Assembly: GCF_001592005.1 (NCBI RefSeq)
Contig: NZ_BCVZ01000009.1
Coordinates: 1 to 64,000, forward strand
Direction: 5' to 3'
Length of the DNA stretch: 64,000 nucleotides
DNA from: Bacillus sonorensis NBRC 101234 = KCTC 13918
Lineage (GTDB): Bacteria; Bacillota; Bacilli; Bacillales; Bacillaceae
This document shows positions 9,002-20,590 of the stretch, piece by piece (the stretch's first letter is position 1; each line of letters starts with the position of its first letter). Below the pieces are notes generated by a model. It was not told the DNA's origin and did no database searches. It worked only from the letters and a program-made list of their open reading frames with translations. The position numbers and the translations under genes are program-made.

Positions 9002-12000
9002 TCAAAACATTAGCACATGGCAGCCGTCAAAAAAGTAAAGGGCCTTTCCTTTCAGAGGCGTCTTCAACATCGTTTCGACGGCCCGCGCATAGAGATTGAT
9101 CTGTGTTTCATAGCGTTTTCTCAGTATCGGCTCCGCTCCTTCAAAGCCGCTTCTAAATTTGCCGTGTATCCGGTCTGTTTTGTAATCGAGCAAATAAAAT
9201 CCATCATCCGTCTCAAACAAACAGTCAATAATCCCCTGAATCAATACAGGTTCATCCGCTGTGTTCATGCCGGGATATACGTCCTGGGCGGGCAGCGTCA
9301 TATTGAAGGGAACTTCCCGTTCAACCCGCCGGGCGCTCAGCAGTTTTTCACCTATGTCCGTTTCGAAAAACGCGAGAATATCGTCTTCTTCGATCGCCGC
9401 ACGCTGATCTTCTGTTAAAAGCTCTTTCTCGACAAGCCTGTCAAGCAGGCGGCCAAGCTCATCCGCTTGCGGGGCATGGGTCAACGGGAGGTGCTGCATG
9501 ACCGTATGCATCGCCGTTCCCCGTTCGGCAGCCGTCAGCCCTTTCGCCATCATAAAGGAAGGCCTTTTGAACAATACAGTCTCTTGTGCCGGGCGAATCA
9601 ATGATCGGTCGCCATATTCATCCTCATATTCCTTCTGCCTTTTGATTTCGGAGACAGACTGTTTTGTGCGGATGCGGGACGCGTCTTGATAAGGGTATGA
9701 CCATGTCAGCCTCTCGCGCACTTCCTCCTCATAATCAAATGGTCCATCGATCGGCAGCCCTTTTTTAATCAGTGACAGCCGGTCATGCTTTTCCTCCTCG
9801 GTGTGAGCCTGATCTTCAGCTTCAAGCTCTGCGGAAGAGATCCAGCTGATCGTAAAACGGGACGGATGATGATAGATTTCATCATTCGGCGACGGTAAAT
9901 CGTCAGACATATCCCTGTGCCGCATTAATGCGGGCCCGATAAAATCGAGATAGGATTTGGCCTGAAAACGTTCAAAATCAGGCAGCAGCCATTCGGATCG
10001 GGAAGCGGAAGACCGCCATTTTGCCAATAGCTTTTCCTTGTCCTTCGCCGTACCGACCAAAAACAGCTTTTCCTTTGCCCGGGTTAGGGCGACATACAGG
10101 ACGCGGAGCTCTTCTGATAAAAGCTCGCGGCGCATTTTTTTCTTCATTGCGATAAGCGGCAGCGTCGGATAACTGATCCGCCATTTTGGATGGATAAACT
10201 TTGTCCCGAAACCGAGCTCTTTATCAAGCAGATATGATTTGTTTAAGTCCATCATGTTAAAATTCCGGCCAAGTCCTGCCGTAAATACGACTGGAAACTC
10301 AAGCCCTTTGCTTGAATGAATCGTCATCAGCCGGACGACGTCTTCCTGTTCGCTCAAAGCTCTTGCGGTTCCGAGATCATCGCCCCGCTCCTGCATTCGT
10401 TCTATAAATCTCAAAAAGCGGAACAAGCCGCGAAAGGATGTCGATTCATATGATCTGGCCCTGTCGTAAAGCGCGCGCAAGTTGGCCTGCCGCTGCTTTC
10501 CGCCCGGCATTCCGCCGACATAATCCAAATACTTCGTATCCCGGTAAATTTCCCAGATCAGCTCAGCCACTGAATGATGTTTTGCATATGTCCTCCACTT
10601 TTTGAGGAGCCGGTCAAAGCGGCTCAGCTTTTCATTAAGGGTGTCATCCGGGTCGGACGAGGCGATATACGCTTTCAGCGCTTCATAAAAAGGAGCTTTT
10701 TTATCCCTGATTCTGATCAGGGACAGCTCATTTTCATCAAGGCCGACAATCGGCGATCTGAGAACGGATGCCAGCGGGATATCCTGGTATGCATTATCGA
10801 TTATCTTCAGCAGCGAAAGCGTGACTGCGACTTCTGTCGCTTCAAAATAGCCTGTTGACAAATTCGCGTAAACCGGAATTCCCTGCTGTTTGAATTCATC
10901 CATGATCTGCGGCGCCCACGGCATTGACCGCAATAAAATCACGATGTCGCGGTACTCGATGTTTCTCGTTGTTTTCGTTTTGCCGTCATACACTTGGAAT
11001 TTCCCGGATATCAGCTCGCGGATCCGTCCTGCCATGGCCCTCGCCTCAAGCTGAACCGTTTCCAGCTCTTCCGCCTCTTCATCCGCGCTGTTTTCCTGAT
11101 TTTCAATCATCAGCACTTCCGTTTTTGTGCTGTCATTTGGAGGATATGACGCGCCGAGCTTTAATTCTGCCTGCTCGTCATAGTCAACTTCGCCGACCTT
11201 TCCCCCCATAAGCTGCTTAAACAGAAAGTTGGTGCTGTCTAAAATGTCGGAACGGCTTCTGAAGTTTTTATTTAAATCGATTTTCTGTCCGGCGCCTGAT
11301 CCATCATCTGTAAACCGTTTATATTTTGAGAGGAATAACAGCGGCTCAGCCAGGCGGAATCGGTAGATCGACTGCTTGACATCGCCCACCATAAAGAGAT
11401 TTCCCTCATGCTCCTCCTTGGCGACCAGCTTTAAGATGGCCTCCTGGACAAGGTTTGTATCCTGGTACTCATCGACAAGCACTTCATGGAACTGATGCCG
11501 GTAATGGGCCGCAGCTTCGCTCGGGACCGTTTCCCCCGCTTCATTTTTCTTTGTCAAAATCGCCAGACAGTCGTGTTCAAGATCGGAGAAATCGACGATG
11601 GCCTTTTCTTTTTTCACCGCCTTAAAGCGTCTGCCGAATTCGATGACAAGCTTGACAAGCGTCTTGATGACGGGCTTCATCTCCTTCAAACTTGCCAAAT
11701 GCTGATCAGGAGTCCGCGTGAAATAATCGGTTTTCAGCTTTTCCAGCTGTTTTTTCGCACTGTTTCGCAGCTCTGTCGCTTCTTCGATTAAAGACGGCTC
11801 GAATTCATCTCCTTTGCACGGCTTTGCCCGTTGAAATGAAACGGCGGACACAAGCTTATAAAGCGCCGCGAAATCATCCTGATGCCTGATCAGATTGTCG
11901 ATCTGCGCCAAATCATCGAGAAAGTTTTCCGCGCGCGGCGCAGGGCCTCCCGGCTGTTTTGCCAGCTCAAGCGCACGGGCCAGCTTTTCCCGCACACCTT

Positions 12001-12691
12001 TCAGAGCGAGTTCGACATCTTCCTTGATATAAGGATAAAACGGCAGTGCTTCTACCTTCGCGTCAGCATCTGCGTCATACAGCTCGACAAACTTTTCAAG
12101 CCAGGATTCCGGATCGGGATGAGAGCGGGAAAACTCATAGACCCGCTTCACCAGGTACTGCAAATCCAGATCATGGCGGTCTGTCGTATATCGATCAACC
12201 AGTTCAAAAAAAGCCGGATCGCCTTTTTGATATTCTTCCTCAAACAGCTCGTCAAGCACTTCATCGCCAAGCAGCTCTCCTTCTGTCTGGTCGGCGATCC
12301 GAAAGGCCGGATCAACGTCGATCATATAATAATATTTGCGAACGACCTGAAGGCAAAAAGAGTGCAAGGTTGAAATGCTTGCCTTGTTCAGCAAGGAAAG
12401 CTGCCTGCGCAAATGAAGGGAGCCGGGATGTTCGGCAAGCTCCCTTTCAAGCGCTTCACCTATCCTGTGCTTCATTTCGGCTGCGGATGCGTTTGTAAAT
12501 GTGACGACAAGCAGCCGGTCGACATCGATCGGGTTATCCTCGGCCGTAATTTTCCGGATGATCCGCTCGACAAGGACAGCCGTTTTTCCGGAACCGGCGG
12601 CCGCCGCGACAAGAATGTCCCGTCCGGATGAGACAATCGCTTTCCATTGATCATCCGTCCATGTGCTGTTCTTCGGCTTAGCCATCTCCAT
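9002..12691 (-). CDS. addA: ATP-dependent helicase/nuclease subunit A (AddA)
   Basis: About 1229 residues. UvrD-type SF1 helicase: Walker [13 protein letters not shown] near residue 35, DEYQDTN (motif II), [12 protein letters not shown] (motif III), [15 protein letters not shown] and [12 protein letters not shown]. The C-terminal RecB-type nuclease carries LLDYKTDRI. AddAB processes double-strand breaks to Chi and loads RecA, the Bacillus counterpart of RecBCD. ATG at 12691 is chosen over 12700 because AAGGAGG directly abuts the latter, whereas 12691 has a 9-nt spacer. It overlaps the end of addB. Confidence 0.95.
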   Translation of the reverse strand: MEMAKPKNSTWTDDQWKAIVSSGRDILVAAAAGSGKTAVLVERIIRKITAEDNPIDVDRLLVVTFTNASAAEMKHRIGEALERELAEHPGSLHLRRQLSLLNKASISTLHSFCLQVVRKYYYMIDVDPAFRIADQTEGELLGDEVLDELFEEEYQKGDPAFFELVDRYTTDRHDLDLQYLVKRVYEFSRSHPDPESWLEKFVELYDADADAKVEALPFYPYIKEDVELALKGVREKLARALELAKQPGGPAPRAENFLDDLAQIDNLIRHQDDFAALYKLVSAVSFQRAKPCKGDEFEPSLIEEATELRNSAKKQLEKLKTDYFTRTPDQHLASLKEMKPVIKTLVKLVIEFGRRFKAVKKEKAIVDFSDLEHDCLAILTKKNEAGETVPSEAAAHYRHQFHEVLVDEYQDTNLVQEAILKLVAKEEHEGNLFMVGDVKQSIYRFRLAEPLLFLSKYKRFTDDGSGAGQKIDLNKNFRSRSDILDSTNFLFKQLMGGKVGEVDYDEQAELKLGASYPPNDSTKTEVLMIENQENSADEEAEELETVQLEARAMAGRIRELISGKFQVYDGKTKTTRNIEYRDIVILLRSMPWAPQIMDEFKQQGIPVYANLSTGYFEATEVAVTLSLLKIIDNAYQDIPLASVLRSPIVGLDENELSLIRIRDKKAPFYEALKAYIASSDPDDTLNEKLSRFDRLLKKWRTYAKHHSVAELIWEIYRDTKYLDYVGGMPGGKQRQANLRALYDRARSYESTSFRGLFRFLRFIERMQERGDDLGTARALSEQEDVVRLMTIHSSKGLEFPVVFTAGLGRNFNMMDLNKSYLLDKELGFGTKFIHPKWRISYPTLPLIAMKKKMRRELLSEELRVLYVALTRAKEKLFLVGTAKDKEKLLAKWRSSASRSEWLLPDFERFQAKSYLDFIGPALMRHRDMSDDLPSPNDEIYHHPSRFTISWISSAELEAEDQAHTEEEKHDRLSLIKKGLPIDGPFDYEEEVRERLTWSYPYQDASRIRTKQSVSEIKRQKEYEDEYGDRSLIRPAQETVLFKRPSFMMAKGLTAAERGTAMHTVMQHLPLTHAPQADELGRLLDRLVEKELLTEDQRAAIEEDDILAFFETDIGEKLLSARRVEREVPFNMTLPAQDVYPGMNTADEPVLIQGIIDCLFETDDGFYLLDYKTDRIHGKFRSGFEGAEPILRKRYETQINLYARAVETMLKTPLKGKALYFFDGCHVLMF

Positions 12692-15600
12692 TTGCCTCAT
12701 CCTCCTTTTTCAGCCAATCCAATATCACATTGTCTTTTTCCGGCTTCAATACCCGGTACTCATTCTCCTCAAGCGATTCGTCAAACTGGCAGAATGATTT
12801 GAAAGAACAAAATGTGCACGGGGTCCTGTCTTTTAATTTATAAGGCTCGATCGCCACTTTACCGTCTGTAATCTCCTCGCCGGCTTTTTGAAACGTCCGG
12901 CGGATGTGGTGTCTTAATAAGTGAAAATCTTCTTCTCTGACGACCGCAGAATCCGAACGGAGCGAACCGTCTTTTTTCAAGCCTGCGCTGATGATGTCGG
13001 ACCTGCCCTGTTCAAGGGTGGTGTCCATCAGCTTGATGGCTTCCTGGTCTCCCAGCAGAAGCCCTTTCATCTTAAATTTCTTAAATATTTCTTTTTCAAT
13101 CTCATCCAGGCCGAGCGGTGCGGAGGCCTGAATCATCGGATCGTGCACATGAAAATAAAGAACTCCGGCCGGCGAGGCCTTCATCCCGAGCCAATCCGCC
13201 GAATGGGTGATGGACAAATCAAGATATGTCAGCATTTGCAGCGCAAGGCCGTAATACACTTCAGCCAGATCAAGGCCTTTATCGCTTGATTTGTAATCCA
13301 CGATTCGCAGCAGCAGCCCTTTTGAGCTCTCGGCTTTATCCACCCGGTCAATCCGGCCGACAAGCTCCATTGTGCAGCCGTTTTTAAGAGTAAACCGCAT
13401 CGGAGGAAGCGGACCTTTTCCGCCGAAGCCAAGCTCGAGACCGACGGGAGCAAACCCGCTCGCTTTCGCATGCTCGCTTAAAATGCCGGATACCCGCGCG
13501 ATAATTTTTTGCAGCTTTTGCTTCACATAGTGGTGACGGTTTGAGCTGAGCAAAATCTCTTTTTGCAGTTTCGGCGCGAGCCGTTCTACCGCATCGCTTG
13601 ATAGTGCATCACATTGTTCTTTCGTCAAGTCGCGCCAATCGAGCTTCAGTTCATGAAGACGGTCTGAGATCAGCTTCAGCGCTGAATGAAACAGCTGGCC
13701 GATATCCGGAGCTTCAAGTTTGAAAAATTGGCGTTCCTTCAGCTTTAAGCCATGGGAAGCAAAGTGGGAAAACGGACAGGCTTTGTACATTTCCATCCGC
13801 GACACGCTCCCCTGGATGTGCTCCCCGTACAGTTCCCGGCTTACCCGCTGATTGAGAGTGTGAACTTTGTTTCGGAAAAACAAGCTCGACAGGACATTTT
13901 GTGAAAATCGCCGATCAGGCTCATCCATCAAAAAGTTGTATGTACTCCACCATACATCGCTGATCGCGTACTGTCTCGACCAGATCCCGAGCTGCCCCGC
14001 CAAATAGCTTAAAGCAGTGCTTTTATTGACGAGAAATTCAAGCTGTGCCTCATCATCCAGCTGTTCCGGTTCGTTGGCGAGCATCTTCTCGGCATGATCC
14101 GGAAACAGTTCGTTTAACCGCTTCACAATAGTTGAGGGAAGCAGCGTTTTCCCTTCGGCATCTGCGATCGGATATGAAACATAGAGCTGATGAGAAGGGC
14201 TTGAGAGCGCCATGTAGATCAAATAATTTTCATCAAGCAGCTGTTCTCTTCCCGTTGCCGCAAGCGCCGCCCCGTTTCTTTTCAGCCACTCCCTGTCGTC
14301 ATCTGTCAAAACCCCGTCATCGGTCGGCCTTGCCGGCAGGATGCCGTCGTTTGCCCCGATGAGAAACGTGCATTTGATACCGTACATTCTGGATAAATCC
14401 ATATTGCCGATAAACACCTGATCAAGCGCAGGCGGAATCAGCGAGAATGTTAACGACTCCAAACCGGTTTCGATCATTTGCTGAAACAAGGAAAACGATA
14501 TGCGCTCGTCCCCCATCATTTCCACAAACTCGTCCAATAATTGAATGACGGCGTCCCAGACCTGTTCATGCTGTCTTGATTCCTCGATCCGGCCGCTTTC
14601 TTCGGCAATCCGCCTTTCCTCTTCAAGCTTCAGCGGAATATCGGCCTCTTCAAGATAGAGATAAACGGCTTCAGCCATTTCCCTCACCGATCCCGCTTTT
14701 TTCAGGCGTTTTTGCAGGCGGTGAACAGGCGGCACAATCCAGTCCTTTAATTCATTGAGCATGTTCTCAGTCTCAATTTCCCGGTCGGTCTGTGCAAAGT
14801 CCTCATCCAATGAAGTATATCTTCTGTAAACAAACGGTTCACTGCTTGTCCACCTGTTCCCTTGAATACCATAAGCAATGCAATAGTTTTCTAGCTGGTC
14901 TACCTGTTCCCGCACCCGTTCCTTCGGCTTGTCCCCGGGGAATAAAAGCTCTGTTTTGATGCAGCGGAATACCGCTTCATATCTCCAGTTTCCTTTAATG
15001 ATATCAAGTGTTGAACGAATCAGTTCGATCAGCGGATGGTTCCGCATGGACTCTTTGCCGTCTATGAAAAACGCAAGTCCGTAATCTGTAAACACTTCTT
15101 TGATCGCGTCTTGATAATCTTCAAGATTGCGGGCGATCACCGCGATATCTTTCAGCCTGAACGCGCCGCTGCGGACCAGGGAGCGGATTTCCCTGGCGAT
15201 CCCTTCAATCTCGGTTCTTCTGTTAGCCGCCTGCATGATGCGGAAAGACTCTATTTTTCCTGTGTACGCGTTTGCCGGCCTTTCATCAAAATAACGCTCC
15301 ACATGTTGCAGCTCCGGCGCGTGCTTATGCCGTTTCGCTTCTTCCAGGCGGATTTCTGACACATCAAGGCCGAGCTCCCGTGCTTTTTGGTGAAGATCAA
15401 AATATGCCTTTCCCGTCATCCGGAAAAGATGCAATTCATGCGGTATGTTTCCTGTAAAGGGCCGATCCGCCGTCAAAGAAAATGTAATCTCCGGCGCATG
15501 TGCCATCAGCTGTTCAAGGACGAGCATCTCCTGCGGGGTGAATTGGTGAAAACCGTCCACATAAATGGAAGCTTCCCTGATCTCTTCGGCATGCGGAATC

Positions 15601-16178
15601 TGTTCCGCCAAGAGTGTCAAATAATCTTCTGACTGAACATATTGATCTTTGAGGCTTTCTTCCATCTTGCTGTACAAAATATAGAGGTCGTGGAGCTTGT
15701 CGGAAAGAATCCGTTCATCCTCATATTCCGACGTCCCGCTTCCCTGCATAATCTCGCGAATGCTATCTGGCGTCAGGCAGTGCCGTTTAAACTCGGTCAG
15801 CATTCGTTCAACCTGCTCCGTAAAACCGCTTTTGTCACTCGCGTTTTGATACACTTTAAACTCATCCTTATGCTCTTCGATCAATTTGCGAAGCAGCATT
15901 TGAATGCCGGTTCCCGTCAGAAACGGACGGTTCATGCCTCCCGTGCGCTGGAGGATTCGCCAGGCAAGCCTTGAAAAACTGTAAACCTGGGCGCGGATCG
16001 TCCCGCCCAAATCAGGAGTTTTACTAAGCTCATATTCCATTAAAAACGTCATCTGATCCGGGACTAGAAAAATGATCGGTTTCCCGAGCGGGTCATGGCG
16101 AAGCTTTTCTCTGATGTCATCCAAGATAAAGGTCGTTTTCCCACTCCCGGACCTGCCTGATAAAAAAACTGCTCCCAC
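12678..16178 (-). CDS. addB: ATP-dependent helicase/nuclease subunit B (AddB)
   Basis: 1166 residues, GTG start behind AAAGGAG with a 9-nt spacer. N-terminal Walker [12 protein letters not shown]; inactivated helicase-like body that scans for Chi; C-terminal RecB-type nuclease with [12 protein letters not shown]. Cysteines in YKACPFSHF and in [13 protein letters not shown] match the four ligands of the AddB 4Fe-4S cluster. It is the first gene of addB-addA. In B. subtilis this operon is also induced by ComK; I did not find a clear K-box here. Confidence 0.95.
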   Translation of the reverse strand: MGAVFLSGRSGSGKTTFILDDIREKLRHDPLGKPIIFLVPDQMTFLMEYELSKTPDLGGTIRAQVYSFSRLAWRILQRTGGMNRPFLTGTGIQMLLRKLIEEHKDEFKVYQNASDKSGFTEQVERMLTEFKRHCLTPDSIREIMQGSGTSEYEDERILSDKLHDLYILYSKMEESLKDQYVQSEDYLTLLAEQIPHAEEIREASIYVDGFHQFTPQEMLVLEQLMAHAPEITFSLTADRPFTGNIPHELHLFRMTGKAYFDLHQKARELGLDVSEIRLEEAKRHKHAPELQHVERYFDERPANAYTGKIESFRIMQAANRRTEIEGIAREIRSLVRSGAFRLKDIAVIARNLEDYQDAIKEVFTDYGLAFFIDGKESMRNHPLIELIRSTLDIIKGNWRYEAVFRCIKTELLFPGDKPKERVREQVDQLENYCIAYGIQGNRWTSSEPFVYRRYTSLDEDFAQTDREIETENMLNELKDWIVPPVHRLQKRLKKAGSVREMAEAVYLYLEEADIPLKLEEERRIAEESGRIEESRQHEQVWDAVIQLLDEFVEMMGDERISFSLFQQMIETGLESLTFSLIPPALDQVFIGNMDLSRMYGIKCTFLIGANDGILPARPTDDGVLTDDDREWLKRNGAALAATGREQLLDENYLIYMALSSPSHQLYVSYPIADAEGKTLLPSTIVKRLNELFPDHAEKMLANEPEQLDDEAQLEFLVNKSTALSYLAGQLGIWSRQYAISDVWWSTYNFLMDEPDRRFSQNVLSSLFFRNKVHTLNQRVSRELYGEHIQGSVSRMEMYKACPFSHFASHGLKLKERQFFKLEAPDIGQLFHSALKLISDRLHELKLDWRDLTKEQCDALSSDAVERLAPKLQKEILLSSNRHHYVKQKLQKIIARVSGILSEHAKASGFAPVGLELGFGGKGPLPPMRFTLKNGCTMELVGRIDRVDKAESSKGLLLRIVDYKSSDKGLDLAEVYYGLALQMLTYLDLSITHSADWLGMKASPAGVLYFHVHDPMIQASAPLGLDEIEKEIFKKFKMKGLLLGDQEAIKLMDTTLEQGRSDIISAGLKKDGSLRSDSAVVREEDFHLLRHHIRRTFQKAGEEITDGKVAIEPYKLKDRTPCTFCSFKSFCQFDESLEENEYRVLKPEKDNVILDWLKKEDEANGDG

Positions 16179-16258
16179 TATGTCCGTCTCCTTTCTGTCT
16201 TCATTACCTTTCTATTCTATCGAATCATCTAGAAAATAACCATTCTTCAAAACTGGAA

Positions 16259-16292
16259 AAAACCGTATGAGCGCTATTCCCATACGGTTATT
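16259..16292. terminator. Bidirectional terminator between modB and addB
   Basis: Inverted repeat CCGTATG / CATACGG flanked by A-rich sequence on one side and T-rich on the other, overlapping the modB stop codon. On the minus strand the stem AACCGTATG/CATACGGTT is followed by TTTT and ends the modAB transcript. Confidence 0.75.
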
Positions 16293-16944
16293 TTTGTTTA
16301 AACTGTACAAAAAACAGCATCAAGAACGAGATTACCGCAATTGAGGCCACCCACAGCCATGCCATCGTCATATTCCCCGAATCAATCGCCAAATAGATTG
16401 CCGTTGGAACGGTTTCCGTCACTCCGGGAATAATGCCGGCAAACATAAGCGTCGCCCCAAACTCGCCCAGCGCCCTGGCAAAACTGAGCACGCTGCCTGT
16501 GATCATCGCGTTTGACGCAAGCGGCAGGGTAACGAATAAAAACACCTTCCATTCATTTGCGCCATCAACCCTTGCCGCATCTTCTATTTCACGGTCAACA
16601 CCCAAAAAACCCGATTTCGCCGACTGGTACATCAGCGGAAAAGCGACGACTGCCGCTGCGATCACCGCCGCCCACCATGTGAAAATCACCGGCGCCTGAA
16701 ACACTTTTTCAATCAAGCGGCCGATCACGCTCTGTCTGCCGAATATCACGATTAAGAAGAAGCCGACGACGGTCGGCGGTAAGACGAGCGGCAGCATCAA
16801 AACCGTTTCGATGACAGATTTGCCTTTGAACCTTTTATGCGCCAGCATTCTCGCCGCAACCGCGCCGGTTATGACGGCAATGACGCCCGCCGCGGCAGCC
16901 ACCTGGACGGAAATCCTGATCGGGGAAAGAAATTCCTCAAACAT
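16288..16944 (-). CDS. modB: Molybdate ABC transporter permease ModB
   Basis: 218 residues with about five membrane segments. The EAA loop ARVDGANEWKVFLFVTLPLA (near residue 130) is the site where the ABC ATPase docks, and FARALGEFGATLMFAG is characteristic of ModB/CysT-type permeases. It starts 8 nt after modA. No modC ATPase gene lies next to it, as in B. subtilis yvgL-yvgM, so the ATPase must come from elsewhere. Confidence 0.9.
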   Translation of the reverse strand: MFEEFLSPIRISVQVAAAAGVIAVITGAVAARMLAHKRFKGKSVIETVLMLPLVLPPTVVGFFLIVIFGRQSVIGRLIEKVFQAPVIFTWWAAVIAAAVVAFPLMYQSAKSGFLGVDREIEDAARVDGANEWKVFLFVTLPLASNAMITGSVLSFARALGEFGATLMFAGIIPGVTETVPTAIYLAIDSGNMTMAWLWVASIAVISFLMLFFVQFKQK

Positions 16945-16952
16945 CCCGGTGA

Positions 16953-17744
16953 TCAGCCCTTCTTAAATCCGTACTTTTCCATCTTCTGAATCGCCTGATC
17001 GCTTTGCAAAAATTTGTAGAACGCTTCAGCTTGCTCTCTATGCTTCGTTTGTTTCACAATGCCGAGCGGGTAAATGATCGGAGTGTGCAGCTTAGAAGCG
17101 GCGGTTTCCGCTACCTCCACCTGATCGGAAGTGAGGGCATCCGTCCGGTACACGACACCTGCGTCCGCATTGCCCGTTTCAATGTAGGAAAGCACTTGTC
17201 TTACATCCTTGCCGTAAACGATTTTAGATTGAACCTTTGACCAGAGATGAAGGTTTGTCAATGTTTCCTTCGCATATTTTCCGGCGGGAACTGATTCAGG
17301 CGTGCCAATCGCAAGCTTTTCGACTCCGCTTTTCGTCAAATCTTCGAAGCCGCTGACCTGCTGGGCTTTCCCTTTTGGAACGATCAGCACCAATGTGTTT
17401 TCAAGCAGCTTGACGGAATCAATCTTTGAAATTAAACCTTTTTCAACCAGTCTATCAAATTTGTCTTCCGCAGCCGAAAAAAACAGATCTGCCGGAGCTC
17501 CCTGTTCAATCTGCTGCTGGAGTGCTCCTGATGAACCAAAGTTAAACTTAACGCTGACATTTGGGTGATCCTTCTTATAGTCAGCCGCAAGCTCAGTCAT
17601 CACGTCCTTCAGACTCGCGGCCGCAGAGACCGTAAGCTGAACATCTTCAGACTTTCCTTTTCCTGATGCGTCTTTTTCAGCCTGGCAGCCGAAAAGCAAA
17701 AACGCTAAAATCATGGTCATTCCCAGTAAAAACGCCTTTTTCAT
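16953..17744 (-). CDS. modA: Molybdate-binding lipoprotein ModA
   Basis: About 263 residues. Lipoprotein signal peptide with lipobox LLFGC near residue 19. The mature part opens with LTVSAAASLKDVMTEL and contains FNFGSSGALQQQIEQGAPAD and AIGTPESVPAGKYAKE, the oxyanion-binding signatures of the ModA family. ATG at 17744 is preferred over the in-frame GTG at 17753, which sits directly on the GGAG site. Paired with modB in one operon for molybdate (or tungstate) uptake. Confidence 0.92.
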   Translation of the reverse strand: MKKAFLLGMTMILAFLLFGCQAEKDASGKGKSEDVQLTVSAAASLKDVMTELAADYKKDHPNVSVKFNFGSSGALQQQIEQGAPADLFFSAAEDKFDRLVEKGLISKIDSVKLLENTLVLIVPKGKAQQVSGFEDLTKSGVEKLAIGTPESVPAGKYAKETLTNLHLWSKVQSKIVYGKDVRQVLSYIETGNADAGVVYRTDALTSDQVEVAETAASKLHTPIIYPLGIVKQTKHREQAEAFYKFLQSDQAIQKMEKYGFKKG

Positions 17745-17776
17745 CAATCTCACTCCAATTTGTATGTAAGTACTTC

Positions 17777-17799
17777 GACGCTAAAATCCATTTTACGTC
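17777..17799. promoter_or_regulatory. Dyad upstream of modA
   Basis: Half-sites GACG-c-TAAAAT and ATTTTA-CGTC are arranged as an imperfect inverted repeat about 33 bp upstream of the modA start. It could be an operator for a molybdate or nitrogen regulator. No known motif was recognised. Confidence 0.3.
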
Positions 17800-17927
17800 A
17801 ATCTTCATTTTTTTTAAATAGATTCAATTCATCTGACATAATTGACACTTTTTCTCCGGCACATGCAGACGCTTCCGCTCATATACTGACAGGGCGATAA
17901 CCATGAAAAAGCATGAGGTGATGCAGG

Positions 17928-18368
17928 ATGTGGCATGTTCCACCGTATAATCCCGCCTTCCCCGCCAGGCAAAACAGCCGGCTGATTAAAGATATTGGGA
18001 AAGCGATAAACGGCGAACACAGCGCGGTCATATGCTACCAAAAACTCGCGCAAATGGCGGCAAATCCCGAAATTAAAAAACAAATATTAGAGATCAGACA
18101 AGACGAAATCCGTCATTTTAATACGTTTCTAGCGTTTTATACTTCTCTGGCCGGCAGAAAACCGGATATTAAAATAACCGAACCCTGTCCAGCTCAATAC
18201 CAAGCAGGTTTGGAATTCGCTTTTAAAGATGAACAGGAAACGGTCGACTTCTATTTAGAGACGTCAGATCACGCACAAGACCGGAAGATCAAAGAGGCAT
18301 TCAAACGTGCGGCTGCCGATGAACAAAACCACGCTGTCTGGTTTTTGTATTTTATGACAAAACAGTAG
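17928..18368 (+). CDS. yhjR: Ferritin-like/rubrerythrin-type protein YhjR
   Basis: 146 residues, all-helical. Carboxylate/His motifs EHSAVICYQKLA, EIRQDEIRHFNTF, FKDEQETVDFYLE and AADEQNHAVWFLYF match a four-helix ferritin-like di-iron fold (ExxH twice). ATG at 17928 follows GAGGTGAT. Adjacent to addB in B. subtilis as well, which supports YhjR. A spore coat or oxidative-stress role is plausible but not visible in sequence. Confidence 0.8.
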   Translation: MWHVPPYNPAFPARQNSRLIKDIGKAINGEHSAVICYQKLAQMAANPEIKKQILEIRQDEIRHFNTFLAFYTSLAGRKPDIKITEPCPAQYQAGLEFAFKDEQETVDFYLETSDHAQDRKIKEAFKRAAADEQNHAVWFLYFMTKQ

Positions 18369-18406
18369 AGCGTACTCCTTTTCAACTGACTGCGGTGAAC
18401 TTGATC

Positions 18407-18429
18407 AATATACCCTTATAGGGTATATT
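18407..18429. promoter_or_regulatory. CsoR-like palindromic operator before the two-component genes
   Basis: Perfect arms AATATACCCT and AGGGTATATT separated by TAT. The TACCC...GGGTA core resembles operators of the CsoR/RcnR/CstR family of metal- or persulfide-sensing repressors. It lies 54 bp upstream of the response-regulator start. A terminator for yhjR is an alternative, but no T run follows. Confidence 0.5.
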
Positions 18430-18482
18430 TTAACAATATGACAATCTTTTTTCACTTCAGTCAGTAAAGAGGTGCTGAAACA

Positions 18483-19175
18483 TTGAACGTTTTATTGGTA
18501 GATGACGAAATCCGGATGCTTGATCTGCTTGAGCTTTTTTTGGAAAACTTTACATGCACGAAAGCCGCTTCCGGTAAAGAAGCGCTTGCTCTGATTGAAC
18601 AGCACGCTTTTGATTTGGTCATCCTCGATGTGATGATGCCTGAGATGGACGGCTGGACAACCTGTGCGAAAATCAGGAAGATCACAAACGTTCCGATTAT
18701 CATGCTCACCGCAAAAAACGGACAGGACGACATCGTCAGGGGGTTGACCGGGGGTGCCGACGATTATTTAACAAAGCCGTTCAGTGAAAAAGTTCTTCTC
18801 GCCAGAATTGAAGCTGTATTAAGAAGAACAAAGCGGCAGACTGAGATTCACTTTCACGGGTTAATCTGGAATAAAGAAAGACATACGCTCCATATCAACG
18901 ATCGGGAAACCGGCATCACGCCAAGTGAATTTGAATTGCTCGGCGTCCTCCTGAATCATCAGGATCAGGTGCTGGCGAGAGACCAATTGATAGAAAAGAT
19001 TTGGGGATTTGACGCCGATATTGATACACGAACGGTCGATTCACATATGAGAAATCTGCGAAACCGCCTGAAAAAAGCGGGCTTTCCCGTGCAGAATTAT
19101 CTCCAGACCGTCTACGGTGTCGGCTATAAATGGTCGAGCAAAGGAATCAGGTATCATGAAAAGCATTTCGTTTAA
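18483..19175 (+). CDS. OmpR-family response regulator
   Basis: 230 residues. Receiver domain with acidic pocket DDE (residues 7-9), phospho-acceptor Asp in LVILDVMMPEMDGW (about residue 51), Thr in IIMLTAKNGQ and Lys in DDYLTKPF. C-terminal winged helix with ITPSEFELLGVLL and VDSHMRNLRNRL plus YGVGYKW. TTG start at 18483 behind GAGGTG. The 3' end overlaps the histidine kinase start by 20 nt, so the pair is one unit. The input signal is unknown; a CsoR-like palindrome upstream hints at metal or sulfur stress. Confidence 0.9.
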   Translation: MNVLLVDDEIRMLDLLELFLENFTCTKAASGKEALALIEQHAFDLVILDVMMPEMDGWTTCAKIRKITNVPIIMLTAKNGQDDIVRGLTGGADDYLTKPFSEKVLLARIEAVLRRTKRQTEIHFHGLIWNKERHTLHINDRETGITPSEFELLGVLLNHQDQVLARDQLIEKIWGFDADIDTRTVDSHMRNLRNRLKKAGFPVQNYLQTVYGVGYKWSSKGIRYHEKHFV

Positions 19176-20523
19176 GCTGGCGGGGGCCTTCTTCATCTTC
19201 ACCCTCTTTATCGAGTCCATCCTGTTTGTCACTTTGTATTCCTCAATTGTCAATACAAGAATAAACGATGAAATTCACGCCTTGCAAAAAAGGGGCAACA
19301 GCCACAGGGACGTCTTGGAAAAGCATTTTGACCAAAGGACGGTCGAACATGTCGCCTTGATGGAAACAGAAGCTGAGACGAACGTCATCATCACGGACAA
19401 AAACAGACACATTCTTGCCCAGTCCGTCCCGGGGGATATGACAGAGCACCTTCATTTCGAAGAAAAGAACATCCCCAGATCCGGCACCGCCTTGTCATCA
19501 CATTGGAATACAGCAAAATACATCTGTGCGATCAGCCCTATAATGAAAGATGGAAAAACGATCGGCTATGTGTTTATGTATTTGGAGACGTCTTCCATAC
19601 AGACTTTAGTACAGAGCATCACAAAGCGCTTTATCATCTGTTTCGGTTTAACAGGTATTTTTACGGTCATCGCCATCTTTCTGTTCAGCCGGTTTTTGAC
19701 AAGACCGATTATCATGATCAAAGAAACGACCGAAAGCATCATGAACGGCCAACATGATATTTCACTCGATATCAAAAGGAATGATGAACTGGGGGAACTC
19801 GCCGCTTCGATCGAAAACCTTTCCTCCGGCCTGAACCGGCTGCAAAAAGAACGAAATGACTTTCTATCAAGCGTTGCCCATGAACTGAGGACGCCGATTA
19901 CGTATATTAAAGGCTACACTGATATTGCAATGAGGGATAAGCTTGACGATGCCGCCAGACATCAGTATTTATCCATTATTAAGGAAGAGACGGACAACCT
20001 TGCCCGGCTGGTCGATGATTTATTTTTGCTGACAAAGCTGAAACAGCCGAGCTTTACCATCCAAAAAAAGCGGGTTCACCTTCATACATTTATTAAAAAA
20101 GAAGTGCAAAAATCGCAAATCGCTTTTTCCGAAAAACAAATCGGCCTTTCTTTTTACATTCCGAAGAATTTGTATGTATCACTTGATGAAAAACGATTCT
20201 CTCAAGTGATGACAAATCTCTTGAATAATGCCCGCCATTATTCAGATCCTGATACGGAAGTCACTGTCACAGCATGGAAATCAAAAGACGAGATCATCAT
20301 TACGGTTGCTGATGAGGGCTGCGGGATTCCCGAAGAAGAACGCAGCTATATATTCGAACGCTTCTATCGCATAGAAAAGTCAAGGTCGAGACAAACCGGC
20401 GGAACAGGGATGGGACTCGCCATCGTAAAAGAAATGGTTGAGCACCACGGCGGCTTGATCACAGTGAACGGCAGATATCCGAAAGGAAGCGAATTTATGA
20501 TCAGGCTGCCTGCAGAGAAATAA
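19156..20523 (+). CDS. Membrane sensor histidine kinase
   Basis: 455 residues from ATG 19156. Two membrane helices (about residues 7-30 and 160-182) flank an extracellular sensor domain of about 130 residues containing a short His-containing stretch (EHLHFEEKN). A HAMP linker follows, then the H-box SVAHELRTPITYIKGY, N-box QVMTNLLNNARHYS, G1 VADEGCGIPEEE, F-box YIFERFYR and G2 GGTGMGLAIVKE. All catalytic boxes are intact. It partners the overlapping response regulator. Topology and size resemble YkoH-type kinases. Confidence 0.9.
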   Translation: MKSISFKLAGAFFIFTLFIESILFVTLYSSIVNTRINDEIHALQKRGNSHRDVLEKHFDQRTVEHVALMETEAETNVIITDKNRHILAQSVPGDMTEHLHFEEKNIPRSGTALSSHWNTAKYICAISPIMKDGKTIGYVFMYLETSSIQTLVQSITKRFIICFGLTGIFTVIAIFLFSRFLTRPIIMIKETTESIMNGQHDISLDIKRNDELGELAASIENLSSGLNRLQKERNDFLSSVAHELRTPITYIKGYTDIAMRDKLDDAARHQYLSIIKEETDNLARLVDDLFLLTKLKQPSFTIQKKRVHLHTFIKKEVQKSQIAFSEKQIGLSFYIPKNLYVSLDEKRFSQVMTNLLNNARHYSDPDTEVTVTAWKSKDEIIITVADEGCGIPEEERSYIFERFYRIEKSRSRQTGGTGMGLAIVKEMVEHHGGLITVNGRYPKGSEFMIRLPAEK

Positions 20524-20590
20524 GCCGGCCATTGTACTCTGCATATTAACCGATGCATGAAAGAGCTCTGCACAAACAAGCAGGGTCTGT

